Assembly (NCBI RefSeq): GCF_002967715.1
Contig: NZ_PUIA01000057.1
Span: 62,001 to 126,000, forward strand
Source of the DNA: Blastopirellula marina
GTDB taxonomy: Bacteria; Planctomycetota; Planctomycetia; Pirellulales; Pirellulaceae
Length of the DNA stretch: 64,000 nt
Reading direction: 5' to 3'
The position numbers and the translations under genes are program-made. This document shows, piece by piece, positions 52,113 to 60,524 of this stretch. The stretch's first letter is position 1. Each line of letters opens with the position of its first letter. The notes beneath the pieces are model-generated. The model was not told the origin of the DNA. It saw nothing but the letters and a program-made list of their open reading frames with translations, and ran no database searches.

Positions 52113-52568
52113 ATGTCTATATCATCTACAAACTTTGCGATTGCTGATTTACCGCGTCTCGGAGAAACGACACCGGTGATTGAACTCCCGTCAGACGCAC
52201 TCGCCCAGGTGAAAGCACAGGCGCGATACCTTCCGCTGAAAGAATCTGAGCACCTCAACACTCACGCTTCGACAGGTGAGGTCTTGATTTTCTGCGTCGT
52301 GGGGAAGCTCGACGCCAAGGTTCATGATCATCACCACGTACTGGAGCCCAACCAACTCTTGCACGTCCCGGCAGGTTGCCCCTTCCGGGTCGAAGCCCAG
52401 ATGGACAGCGTAGTTCTGGTGACGTCATTGACCGCCAAAACAAGTTCCCATAGCGGTCGAAAAATCAACATCTCGGCAACAGCCCACCGAGACGATGAGG
52501 TCCAGGAAGCGTTGGAAGAAACGTTTCCGGCAAGCGATCCTCCGAGTTACAACTCGACGATATCGTAA
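52113..52568 (+). CDS. Cupin-like small protein with EALEETFPASDPP tail
   Basis: 151 residues from the ATG at 52113, preceded by AAGGAG; a GTG at 52089 is less likely. Residues about 45-105 resemble a single cupin barrel (TGEVLIFCVVGKLDAKVHDHH then LLHVPAGCPFRVEA), with histidines possibly binding metal. The C-terminus carries the short conserved EALEETFPASDPPSY segment also found at the ends of unrelated small bacterial proteins. No enzyme function is assigned. It is 50 bp before a quinone oxidoreductase, so a redox or stress-related pair is plausible. Confidence 0.75.
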   Translation: MSISSTNFAIADLPRLGETTPVIELPSDALAQVKAQARYLPLKESEHLNTHASTGEVLIFCVVGKLDAKVHDHHHVLEPNQLLHVPAGCPFRVEAQMDSVVLVTSLTAKTSSHSGRKINISATAHRDDEVQEALEETFPASDPPSYNSTIS

Positions 52569-52618
52569 AGCCCCCAGACTTCTCGCGGGTTAAATCGTAA
52601 CAAGCAAGGAGAATTCCT

Positions 52619-53644
52619 GTGGCCACAGCAGAAGCAGATTCCGAAGTGCACACTCACCTGATGCAAGCCGTTGTCCTTGAGCAATATGGCAGCGAAGAAA
52701 ACTTGAAGCTCAATAGCATCTCACGGCCCAAGATCACAGCAGACCAAGTCCTCATTCGCGTTCATGCTGCCAGCGTCAATCCGATTGATTGGAAAATCCG
52801 CCAGGGCATGTTGAAGTGGATTCTCCCGGAACAACTGCCGGCTGTTCTTGGCTTTGACGTTGCCGGAGAAATAACCGAAGTCGGCTACACCGCCAAGCAG
52901 CAGGGCTGGAATATCGGTGACCCAGTAATGGCATTCTCAGACAAGACCTTCGGGGGAGGTTACGCCGAATACATTGCCGTTGACTCGAAAGTCATTGTTA
53001 CGAAGCCTGAGAATTGTTCCTACGATGAAGCCGCCGGGATTCCGCTTGCTGCGACCACGGCGTGGAAAGCGCTCGTCAAACTCGGAAAACTTCATGCCGG
53101 CGATGATGTCTTGATTAATGGGGCGTCAGGCGGGGTCGGCACGTTCGCCGTCCAAATTGCGAAAGCACTTGGGGCGAAAGTAACTGCCGTTTGTAGTTCG
53201 GATAACCATGCACTCGTGCGTGATTTGGGTGCAGACGAAACAATTGATTACCACGCCACGCCGTTTACTCGGATTGGTCGATCATTTGACATCGTATTCG
53301 ATGCCGTCAGCAAATCGACGTTCCATGAGTGTCGGCGCATTCTGAAGCCCGAAGGGCATTACATCGCGACCCTTCCATCCGTGGAAAGCGTGGGCATGAC
53401 AATGATTTCCAAGTTTCAAAAGCAATCGTGTCATGTCGTTCTGGCTCGGCCTGACGGTGACATCCTGAAGTCTCTTGCTGCACTGGCAAACGAAGGGAAA
53501 CTAAGAACGGTGATTGATACCGTATTTCCACTCAATGAAGTTACCGCTGCGCACCGAAAAAGCGAAGGAGGGCACGTCGTTGGAAAGATTGTGCTGCATG
53601 TCTCAAACGATATACCAGATACGAAATCGCACTCAGAACTTTAG
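52619..53644 (+). CDS. Zinc-free NADPH:quinone oxidoreductase (MDR superfamily)
   Basis: 341 residues from a GTG at 52619, supported by AAGGAG 7 nt upstream; an ATG at 52658 is an alternative. GroES-like N-terminal half (VLIRVHAASVNPIDWKIRQG, GFDVAGEITEVG) and a Rossmann half with NGASGGVGTFAVQIAKALGA. The cysteine and histidine zinc ligands of alcohol dehydrogenases are absent, which places it with QOR/enoyl-reductase members. Likely reduces quinones or enones. It ends 23 bp before a strong terminator, so it is probably last in a transcript with the cupin protein. Confidence 0.9.
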   Translation: MATAEADSEVHTHLMQAVVLEQYGSEENLKLNSISRPKITADQVLIRVHAASVNPIDWKIRQGMLKWILPEQLPAVLGFDVAGEITEVGYTAKQQGWNIGDPVMAFSDKTFGGGYAEYIAVDSKVIVTKPENCSYDEAAGIPLAATTAWKALVKLGKLHAGDDVLINGASGGVGTFAVQIAKALGAKVTAVCSSDNHALVRDLGADETIDYHATPFTRIGRSFDIVFDAVSKSTFHECRRILKPEGHYIATLPSVESVGMTMISKFQKQSCHVVLARPDGDILKSLAALANEGKLRTVIDTVFPLNEVTAAHRKSEGGHVVGKIVLHVSNDIPDTKSHSEL

Positions 53645-53667
53645 AAGCCCCGAATCTCTCCCCCTCG

Positions 53668-53704
53668 CAGTGAAGGGCTCCCCCCGGGCCTTCACTGTTT
53701 TTTT
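53668..53704 (+). terminator. Rho-independent terminator
   Basis: Perfect 9-bp stem CAGTGAAGG (53668-53676) / CCTTCACTG (53689-53697) with a 12-nt C/G-rich loop, followed by T7 (53698-53704). It ends the oxidoreductase transcript. Confidence 0.9.
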
Positions 53705-53900
53705 GTGCAAGGCACGGAAAATCTATAACCTGCATTCTTTGCGTCTTTTCCAAAAAATGCTGGGGACGGTACCGGAAATGGCCCTCTTGGCGAACCATAT
53801 CCCCGTGCGAGAAGTCGCGTTTCGGGGTAATATTTGACCTTAGGAGCATCGCGACGTTTCGCTGATGCTTAGCCGAAACCGACGATGGAGAGTGCCAGGA

Positions 53901-54395
53901 ATGTCCCAAGCAGACCAGCCGCTGGTTGGCGTGATTATGGGCAGCAAGTCCGACTGGGAAACCATGCGGAATGCCTGCGAGATTTTGGAATCGTTCAAGG
54001 TCCCGTACGAAAAGCGGGTCGTTTCCGCGCATCGTACCCCGGCGTGGATGAACGAATATGCCACCACCGCGCAAAGCCGCGGAATCAAGATCATTATCGC
54101 CGGTGCAGGCGGGGCCGCTCATTTGCCGGGCATGGTTGCTTCCCAAACGACACTTCCGGTTTTGGGCGTCCCAGTAAAGAGCCGTGCCCTGAATGGTCTC
54201 GACTCGTTGCTCTCGATCGTGCAGATGCCTGGCGGTATTCCCGTTGGCACATTGGCAATCGGCGATGCCGGTGCAAAGAACGCAGGCCTCTTGGCCGTAA
54301 GAATTCTGGCAACCACCGACACCGATCTCCAAGAGCGGCTGGCCAAGTTTCAGGAAGAACAAACGCAGAAAGTTCTCGAGGATTCGCAATTGTGA
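53901..54395 (+). CDS. purE: N5-carboxyaminoimidazole ribonucleotide mutase
   Basis: 164 residues from the ATG at 53901; the frame is open from 53865. Class I PurE features: [21 protein letters not shown] and [14 protein letters not shown], with the conserved catalytic His in SAHR. It converts N5-CAIR to CAIR in de novo purine synthesis. The stop overlaps the GTG start of purK by 4 nt (GTGA), so the two are translationally coupled. Confidence 0.96.
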   Translation: MSQADQPLVGVIMGSKSDWETMRNACEILESFKVPYEKRVVSAHRTPAWMNEYATTAQSRGIKIIIAGAGGAAHLPGMVASQTTLPVLGVPVKSRALNGLDSLLSIVQMPGGIPVGTLAIGDAGAKNAGLLAVRILATTDTDLQERLAKFQEEQTQKVLEDSQL

Positions 54396-55528
54396 CAAAG
54401 ACCATTCTTCCCGGCGGAACCCTCGGAGTGCTGGGCAGCGGGCAATTGGGCCGCATGTTTGCCATCGCCGCGCGCCGCATGGGCTACCGCGTTCATGTTC
54501 TTTCTCCTGAAACGGATACTCCGACAGGGCAAGTTGCCGATGTCGAAGTGACGGCCAGCTACAACGACCTGGACGCAGTCGCCCGCTTTGCTGAACAAGT
54601 CGATGTCGTAACGTTTGAGTTTGAAAACGTCCCGCTGACAACGGTCGATGTCGTCAACGAGAAGGTACCTGTCCGGCCAGCCGGCCGCGTTCTGCATACG
54701 ACGCAACATCGTATCCGAGAAAAATCGTTTCTCCGTGATCATGGCTTTCCTGTCGCCAACTTTCATCCGATTCGTGAAGCCGCCGACCTCGACACAGTCC
54801 CAGACGAGCTACTACCAGGCGTGCTAAAGACGGCGGCCTGGGGCTACGACGGCAAAGGGCAAGTCAAAGTTGCCAATCGCGAAGAGCTGATTACCGCTTG
54901 GCAGGACGAACTGAAGCAGGAAGCCATCCTCGAGCAGTTGGTCCACTTCGAAAAAGAGTTTTCGGTGGTCGCTGCCCGCGGCCTGGATGGCAATGTCGAG
55001 TGCTACACGCCGATTGAAAACATCCATGTGAATCACATTCTGGATGTCTCGGTTTCGCCTGGTCGCCTCTCCGAGAAGGCCACGGCTGAAGCCATGGAAA
55101 TCGCCAAGGCCGTTTTGACCGAGTTGGATGTTGTAGGCGTTTTGTGCGTTGAGTTCTTTCTCGCTCCTGGTGATGCGCTGCTCATCAATGAACTAGCCCC
55201 ACGTCCCCACAACTCAGGCCACCTGACCATCGATTCGCACGTAACCTGTCAATTCGAGCAGCAAGTTCGCTCAATCTGTGGCCTCCCGTTGGGTTCAACG
55301 AGGCAACTTCGTCCTTCCGCGATGATCAATCTGCTGGGAGATGTCTGGGAACCAAGTATACCTGATTGGGCAGCGGCATGCTCGAACCCAGACGTGAAAC
55401 TGCATCTGTATGGCAAGCGCGAACCTCGAGTAGGCCGAAAGATGGGGCACATGACGGTAACTGCGGACACGGTCGATGCAGCAATAGAATCCGCGTATAC
55501 CGCAAAAACTCGCTTGCAGGGCAAGTGA
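54392..55528 (+). CDS. purK: N5-carboxyaminoimidazole ribonucleotide synthase
   Basis: 378 residues from a GTG at 54392 overlapping the purE stop. The ATP-grasp family is clear: [22 protein letters not shown] at the N-terminus, [36 protein letters not shown] and [12 protein letters not shown]. It makes N5-CAIR from AIR, bicarbonate and ATP, the substrate of PurE. The same frame is open upstream to 53885 through purE, but that part is not coding. Confidence 0.96.
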   Translation: MTKTILPGGTLGVLGSGQLGRMFAIAARRMGYRVHVLSPETDTPTGQVADVEVTASYNDLDAVARFAEQVDVVTFEFENVPLTTVDVVNEKVPVRPAGRVLHTTQHRIREKSFLRDHGFPVANFHPIREAADLDTVPDELLPGVLKTAAWGYDGKGQVKVANREELITAWQDELKQEAILEQLVHFEKEFSVVAARGLDGNVECYTPIENIHVNHILDVSVSPGRLSEKATAEAMEIAKAVLTELDVVGVLCVEFFLAPGDALLINELAPRPHNSGHLTIDSHVTCQFEQQVRSICGLPLGSTRQLRPSAMINLLGDVWEPSIPDWAAACSNPDVKLHLYGKREPRVGRKMGHMTVTADTVDAAIESAYTAKTRLQGK

Positions 55529-55631
55529 TAGCTTCCCTAATCTGCGCCGAGCCTGCATCCTAGCAGTCATCCGCTGCAGAGGGGATTCAAACTCAATTCG
55601 CACCATCGGGGTGGCCGAAGATTGTAAGGAA

Positions 55632-56501
55632 ATGCAAACTTCGGCCCTTCGAGACTTCGCTATGCGCATCGAGACTCAAACCTCCCCGACGCCTACCCGC
55701 CAGCAAAAGCAAGATGCCGCAGGCGAGCAGCTACAAAACCTCTTCAACGAGATCCTGACTGCTGCCGGCCGCCCTGGCTATGCTTCTGCCGAAGCGTACG
55801 AGTCAGAGAATTCGATCCAGGACGACATTCGCGAAGACTGGAATGACTGGTTCTCGTTGACCAACGCCGGTAACTATCCCGACGAAGTCGATGCCCAGGC
55901 CCTTCCTCGCGACTACGGCGACCTGCTCGTCCGCACCTACAACGAAGGTGGCTTCGCCGATCCGCATGGCTTTCTTAAAAACCTCACTGCCGATGAGTTA
56001 GCCACGGTGCAGCATGTGAATCGACTGGTCGATCCGATCGACATCGACTCCCTGACCCCTGAAGCCGCATTAAACCTGCTCATCCCAAGGCCAGCACAAA
56101 TCGACCTGAACTACGATGGGCTAACCCAAGTCGGTGAAGCATACATGATTCGCTTCCCTGACAGCCGTACGCCTGAAGCGGTCGTGAATGCGTGGAATGA
56201 AGCGACCGCGGATATGGATCCGAGAGAGAAGATCTTCTACGAGTTGCAGATGAAGCTTCCCACGTTGCTGGCCAATATCCATGTCGACGACCAAGGTCGC
56301 TACGTCAGCCATACCGAGCCCGGCGATCCGAATTGGGTCAATCCACAGGCCGATTCCAACTACTCGTTCACCGATCTGTCCCAGCAGATGATCGATTACT
56401 TGGACTATTTCCAGCACCAGATCCCGAAAGACCGATACGAACAGCAGCGGGCCTTCTACACACAGTTCAAACAAAGCCTGCAAGAGCACGGGGCTCGCTA
56501 A
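55632..56501 (+). CDS. Hypothetical protein
   Basis: About 290 residues; the start is uncertain (GTG 55611, ATG 55632 or ATG 55662, the last giving MRIETQTS). No signal peptide or membrane helix is evident. The sequence is acidic and largely helical, with segments such as IREDWNDWFSLTNAGNYPDE and a C-terminal LDYFQHQIPKDRYEQQ helix. I recognise no domain. It is 80-130 bp after purK on the same strand and convergent with the next gene. Confidence 0.65.
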   Translation: MQTSALRDFAMRIETQTSPTPTRQQKQDAAGEQLQNLFNEILTAAGRPGYASAEAYESENSIQDDIREDWNDWFSLTNAGNYPDEVDAQALPRDYGDLLVRTYNEGGFADPHGFLKNLTADELATVQHVNRLVDPIDIDSLTPEAALNLLIPRPAQIDLNYDGLTQVGEAYMIRFPDSRTPEAVVNAWNEATADMDPREKIFYELQMKLPTLLANIHVDDQGRYVSHTEPGDPNWVNPQADSNYSFTDLSQQMIDYLDYFQHQIPKDRYEQQRAFYTQFKQSLQEHGAR

Positions 56502-56526
56502 TGAGCCCCCTTGCCGCTACTTGGCT

Positions 56527-57453
56527 CTAGACGTCGCACAGCGCGACACCGTGCCGGAGTGACGCCAGTTTGTCATCCCAGGTAGGGATGTATTCCTGGA
56601 CGACGTATCCATCGTATTCCGAATCCGCCACGGCCTTGATGATGGCCGAGTAGTTCATCTCTTGCGTATCGTCCAGTTCACATCGACCTGGATTTCCAGC
56701 CGTGTGCAGGTGCCCAATGTACGGCAGGCTCTGGCGGAAACGTCGAATAACGTCACCGTTCATAATCTGCACGTGGTAGAAATCGAACAGTAACTTCATG
56801 TTTGGTGAGTCGACCTGTTTGATCATGTCCAGGCAATGATCGACATCGTCTCCAAAGTAACCGGGATGCCCCTTCATAGGGTGCGAATCATCTCGGCTGT
56901 TGAGGTGTTCGAGCACAAGTTGAACGTTATTTTCTTCTGCGTAGGGAATCACTGATTTCCAGAATTCGACGCAATTCTTGGTGCCTTGCTCGAAGCCGAT
57001 TCCCTTTTTGCTCATCCCGGTGAACGTGATCACGCTAGGGCAATTCCACTTCACTGCGGTATCGATGGCCCCTTTCAGCTTCTCGGTACACATTGCGTGA
57101 TTGTCCGGATTTACCGGACCATCCTTGAAGCCATGTCCCGAGCATAGCGATACCTTCAAGCCGTGCTCTTTCATCAGGGGGTACCATTTGACATCGATCC
57201 CTTCCATCGCCTGAAGTCCCATCTTCGCACATGCGGGAATCAGGGTTTCCATCGGCATTGGATTAAAGCACCATGCCATGACCGACTGCTTGATATTCTT
57301 ACCGGTTGCCTTGAAGTCTTCCGAGGGAACTTGGGTTGCAGCGGAAGACCCTGCAGCACGAGCAGTGCCGGCCATGGCCAAACCAGCCACCGAGGTACCC
57401 ACAACGGTCTTAATCAGGTCACGGCGAGATAGGCGGGATTTGTTTTGCGGCAT
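56527..57453 (-). CDS. Tat-exported hydroxypyruvate-isomerase-like TIM-barrel protein
   Basis: 308 residues. The N-terminus has a Tat signal (LSRRDLIKTVVG, then a hydrophobic stretch ending ARAAG). The rest is the AP-endonuclease-2/sugar-phosphate isomerase-epimerase barrel: EHLNSRDDSHPMKGHPGYF, LLFDFYHVQIMNGD, IGHLHTAGNPGRCE and a late EYDGYVVQEYIPT, with Glu/His residues typical of the metal site in hydroxypyruvate isomerases. Export makes a purely glyoxylate-cycle role doubtful. Planctomycetes hold many such exported isomerase-like proteins of unknown substrate. Confidence 0.85.
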   Translation of the reverse strand: MPQNKSRLSRRDLIKTVVGTSVAGLAMAGTARAAGSSAATQVPSEDFKATGKNIKQSVMAWCFNPMPMETLIPACAKMGLQAMEGIDVKWYPLMKEHGLKVSLCSGHGFKDGPVNPDNHAMCTEKLKGAIDTAVKWNCPSVITFTGMSKKGIGFEQGTKNCVEFWKSVIPYAEENNVQLVLEHLNSRDDSHPMKGHPGYFGDDVDHCLDMIKQVDSPNMKLLFDFYHVQIMNGDVIRRFRQSLPYIGHLHTAGNPGRCELDDTQEMNYSAIIKAVADSEYDGYVVQEYIPTWDDKLASLRHGVALCDV

Positions 57454-57486
57454 GGCAGTGTTCTCGTAATTTATACAGGGTGGGGC

Positions 57487-58059
57487 TTAAGGGTTATCAA
57501 AGGGAAATGCCATTTGCGATTCATCCGGAGGCTGGGCCCCGGGGTTCAACTCCTTGAACAACAGGCTGGGCTGAATTCCGTGATTGTTCTGGTACTTGTC
57601 GCTCACATACTCCGTAATGTCACCCGTGATCTCGTGATAGAAGATCTGGCAAATGGGGACATTCGGATAGATGCGAATCGGCTGGACGGCAAACATCTCT
57701 AAGGTCCAAAATCCTTTGAACCCGACATCACCAAACCCAGCGGTCACGTGCACGAAAAGACCAAGCCGCCCGATTGAACTGCGCCCCTCAATCATGGGAA
57801 CGTAGCCGTGCGTTTCGGTCATCTCATTGGTTCGTGCCAAATACAACTGATTTGGATTCAGCACGTAACCCTCTTCCGGTATTGTAATTCGCCGGATCCG
57901 GTGAGGCTGACGCATATCGAGGATCAACTCCTCGTACGTCATCAATTCTTCGTTGAGCGTCAGATTGTAACTATTGGGATTTAAACGACTTTCGTCATAA
58001 GGCTCGATAAAGATCTTGCTGTTGAGATGTTTCCGAATCTCATTACCGGAAAGAATCAT
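57487..58059 (-). CDS. dcd: dCTP deaminase
   Basis: 190 residues from an ATG at 58059; the frame is open to 58083. Family motifs: LNPNSYNLTLNEEL, EGRSSIGRLGLFVHVTAGFGDVGF split over the trimer active site, and a late GIQPSLLFKEL. It deaminates dCTP to dUTP (or, in bifunctional forms, directly to dUMP) for thymidylate synthesis. The R-S-S-x-x-R-L-G stretch carrying phosphate-binding residues is intact. Confidence 0.9.
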   Translation of the reverse strand: MILSGNEIRKHLNSKIFIEPYDESRLNPNSYNLTLNEELMTYEELILDMRQPHRIRRITIPEEGYVLNPNQLYLARTNEMTETHGYVPMIEGRSSIGRLGLFVHVTAGFGDVGFKGFWTLEMFAVQPIRIYPNVPICQIFYHEITGDITEYVSDKYQNNHGIQPSLLFKELNPGAQPPDESQMAFPFDNP

Positions 58060-58225
58060 GGATGGGCCTTGGGTTGTCCACAACGGTCGTCATGAGCCGT
58101 CGCAGGCGAAAAGTCCTGGATGATACCGAAGTGCTGATTATAGAGGGTATTTGCGAAATTAAAACGGACTAGTTTTCCACGCAAGGTATTGTTCTTGGCG
58201 GCCAAATTCGCGTGCTCCCATCACG

Positions 58226-59695
58226 TCAAACCCCACTCTCGCTGCCAGTTTGACGACCATTCGCTTCTTGGTGTGTCGTCATCGTGGGGAACGAAAAGAC
58301 TTCCTCTACATATGGATTCCGAAACACCCCGCTACGATCGAATTCATAGGCCGTCTCCCTGAATGCCTCGAGTCGGGGATAAAGTTCTTCGACTTCGCCC
58401 CCGGACAGAGGAAACCACTTTCCCCAGTGGGGGCGTGCCCCAAACAACTTAGCCATGCTTCGAGCCAGAAATCGGCCGACCTGGAAGAAGGGCTCCCTGG
58501 GCTCGACGTAGGTAATCAAACTGATGGAATAGACCCATGGCTCGGTTCCTTCCGACATCGAGATCAGCGTATCGTCAGCAAGAATCCGGCGGAAACAAAT
58601 TGGGTAATGATGGCAGTAGATACCGCGCAGGGCCTGGAGTTCCTCACTCATTCCCATCTCACCGAGCCTATCTTGCCAGAGAGCGGCCAGGCAGTCACGT
58701 TGACCATCGGCTAATTGCAGAACCTGGGCAACAAACGCAGCAGCTTCTCGCACTTTCGATTGGGCGACAAACAATTCGATCTCAAGATGCCGGAACAGTT
58801 CGTGCTCCATGACAAGAATTCGGTCGCTACGGTCTGTAACCACCCATCTTGAAAAGACGGACGCCGGCAAGCCCCAGCGAAACAATGCGTGCACCAACGA
58901 CCGGCTCCTTAGCCATCTCGCGGAAGCAATTACCCCCAGGTGTAAACCGATGTCGAGACTGAGAAACCAATACCACCGATACAGCCAAGCCGACCAAGAT
59001 GGCTGGGGAAGATCCGATACGCGTCGTTCCTGCGAGACATACCGCCAACTGTGGGGAAGCAGAAAAAACTGCTGCAGGGGAGACTGATCCTCCAATACCA
59101 AGGCGTCGTCGATCATCGTGCACCATGTCGCTTTTTCGGTCACCCAATACTGGGGCACACAGCGAAATGTCACGCCCAAAATGATGCCGAGGCACCCTAG
59201 ACTGCAACGGGCTGCCTGTAATGATTCACCTGACTTGACCTCCCGAATCTCCGCCTTACCGTCGTTGTCGAAACATGCGATCCGTAATGATTCCATATAG
59301 TGCGAGAGGCTGTTTTTCCCGGAACCATGCGTACCGGTCGAGATTGCCCCGGCGATGGTTTGTTCGGTAATCAATCCAATCGACGGAGTCGTCAGGCCTC
59401 GCTTGGCGAGTTCAGCGAGTACCTTCTTCATCTGAGTGCCGCCCCCCACGATTGCGAGTGGCGGTTCGGACGAATCATCAACCTTTACTTCATTGAAGTT
59501 CCGCATATTGACGATCACGTCCGCGGAAACAATGGCACCGCTCCAGGCATGTTTCGATGCAACGACACGTATCTTCCCTGTGTTGTGCCGATTCAGAATT
59601 TCGAGCAGTTCTTCCTCGGAACTTGGCTCATAATAATGAGCGGAATGAAAATCGACGTTTCTCCCGAAGTTGACAATTCGCTTATTCGTTTCCAT
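58226..59695 (-). CDS. FAD-linked aldonolactone oxidase-like protein
   Basis: 489 residues from an ATG at 59695; the frame is open to 59716. N-terminal FAD_binding_4 (PCMH) domain with VVASKHAWSG (the His may be the covalent flavin site) and TIAGAISTGTHGSG. The C-terminal half matches the D-arabinono-1,4-lactone oxidase domain, ending in HWGKWFPLSG and RLEAFRE. Likely oxidises a sugar lactone or polyol. It is unlike a plant-type enzyme in its long middle segment (about 215-300). No linked pathway genes are seen. Confidence 0.85.
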   Translation of the reverse strand: METNKRIVNFGRNVDFHSAHYYEPSSEEELLEILNRHNTGKIRVVASKHAWSGAIVSADVIVNMRNFNEVKVDDSSEPPLAIVGGGTQMKKVLAELAKRGLTTPSIGLITEQTIAGAISTGTHGSGKNSLSHYMESLRIACFDNDGKAEIREVKSGESLQAARCSLGCLGIILGVTFRCVPQYWVTEKATWCTMIDDALVLEDQSPLQQFFLLPHSWRYVSQERRVSDLPQPSWSAWLYRWYWFLSLDIGLHLGVIASARWLRSRSLVHALFRWGLPASVFSRWVVTDRSDRILVMEHELFRHLEIELFVAQSKVREAAAFVAQVLQLADGQRDCLAALWQDRLGEMGMSEELQALRGIYCHHYPICFRRILADDTLISMSEGTEPWVYSISLITYVEPREPFFQVGRFLARSMAKLFGARPHWGKWFPLSGGEVEELYPRLEAFRETAYEFDRSGVFRNPYVEEVFSFPTMTTHQEANGRQTGSESGV

Positions 59696-59802
59696 GGCAT
59701 TGGTTCCACGAGACAATTGCCCAAGAATCGTTCAGGCCAAAACAAATCCCTCGTTTACCAACGCGAAAAGCGCCAAACAGATGGTCACTTTTTTCTTCAG
59801 AT

Positions 59803-60453
59803 TTACACGACGCCGATCTGCGGGCAGAACTTAAGGAAATGGCATCCCTCACATTTGGGTTTCCTGGCCGCACAAACCGCTCGACCGTGGTGAATCAGTC
59901 GATGCGAGAAATCGATCCACTCTTTCTTAGGAACCACCTCCATCAATTCGCGTTCGATCTGGACTGCGTCCCCTTTATCTGTCAGTCCCAGCCGTTTGGT
60001 CAGCCGCCCGACATGGGTGTCGACGACGATACCGGAAGGGATTCCGTAGGCGGTCCCTAGCACGACATTGGCCGTTTTTCGACCGACTCCGGGCAAGGCC
60101 ACCAGGGTTGCTAAGTCCTTGGGCACCTCGCCATCGAACTCGTCGGCCAGTGCCCGCGAGGCGGCATGGATGTTCTTCGCTTTGTTCCGGAAGAATCCCG
60201 TCGTCTTGACCAGGTTCTCCAATGTCTTGACCGGGGCCCGCGACATGGAATCGGCATCGGGATACTTGGCAAACAACTCCTTCGTCACGATGTTGACCCG
60301 TACATCGGTACATTGCGCCGACAGAATCGTCGCAATCAACAGTTGAAAGGGGGTCTCGTAATTCAAGGCGCACTCAGCGCCCGCGTAATCCTTTTTCAGT
60401 TGCCGAACAACGCGGCGGGCCTGGGCTTTCCGCTCTTGGAGGTCTTCGATCAT
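59803..60453 (-). CDS. nth: Endonuclease III
   Basis: 216 residues from an ATG at 60453; a longer frame to 60546 overlaps the upstream gene end. Catalytic Lys126 in LPGVGRKTANVVLG (helix-hairpin-helix) and Asp145 in VVDTHVGRL are present. The [4Fe-4S] cysteines 194, 201, 204 and 210 (C-x6-C-x2-C-x5-C) are intact. It removes oxidised pyrimidines from DNA and nicks abasic sites. Confidence 0.95.
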   Translation of the reverse strand: MIEDLQERKAQARRVVRQLKKDYAGAECALNYETPFQLLIATILSAQCTDVRVNIVTKELFAKYPDADSMSRAPVKTLENLVKTTGFFRNKAKNIHAASRALADEFDGEVPKDLATLVALPGVGRKTANVVLGTAYGIPSGIVVDTHVGRLTKRLGLTDKGDAVQIERELMEVVPKKEWIDFSHRLIHHGRAVCAARKPKCEGCHFLKFCPQIGVV

Positions 60454-60524
60454 GCAGGAATAGTTTTTCAGCTTGGAGTGATACGTTTTCAATGAGAGCG
60501 AAAACAAGCGAGGAGTATTCGTTC

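Noticed and set aside
53885-54391. Upstream extension of purK through purE
   Set aside because: The frame is open but overlaps purE; PurK similarity begins at the GTG at 54392.
53541-54641. Long minus-strand frame (366 codons) opposite purE-purK
   Set aside because: It lies antisense to two clear purine genes, also covers the terminator, and its translation has the Arg/Gly/Cys-rich look of a shadow frame.
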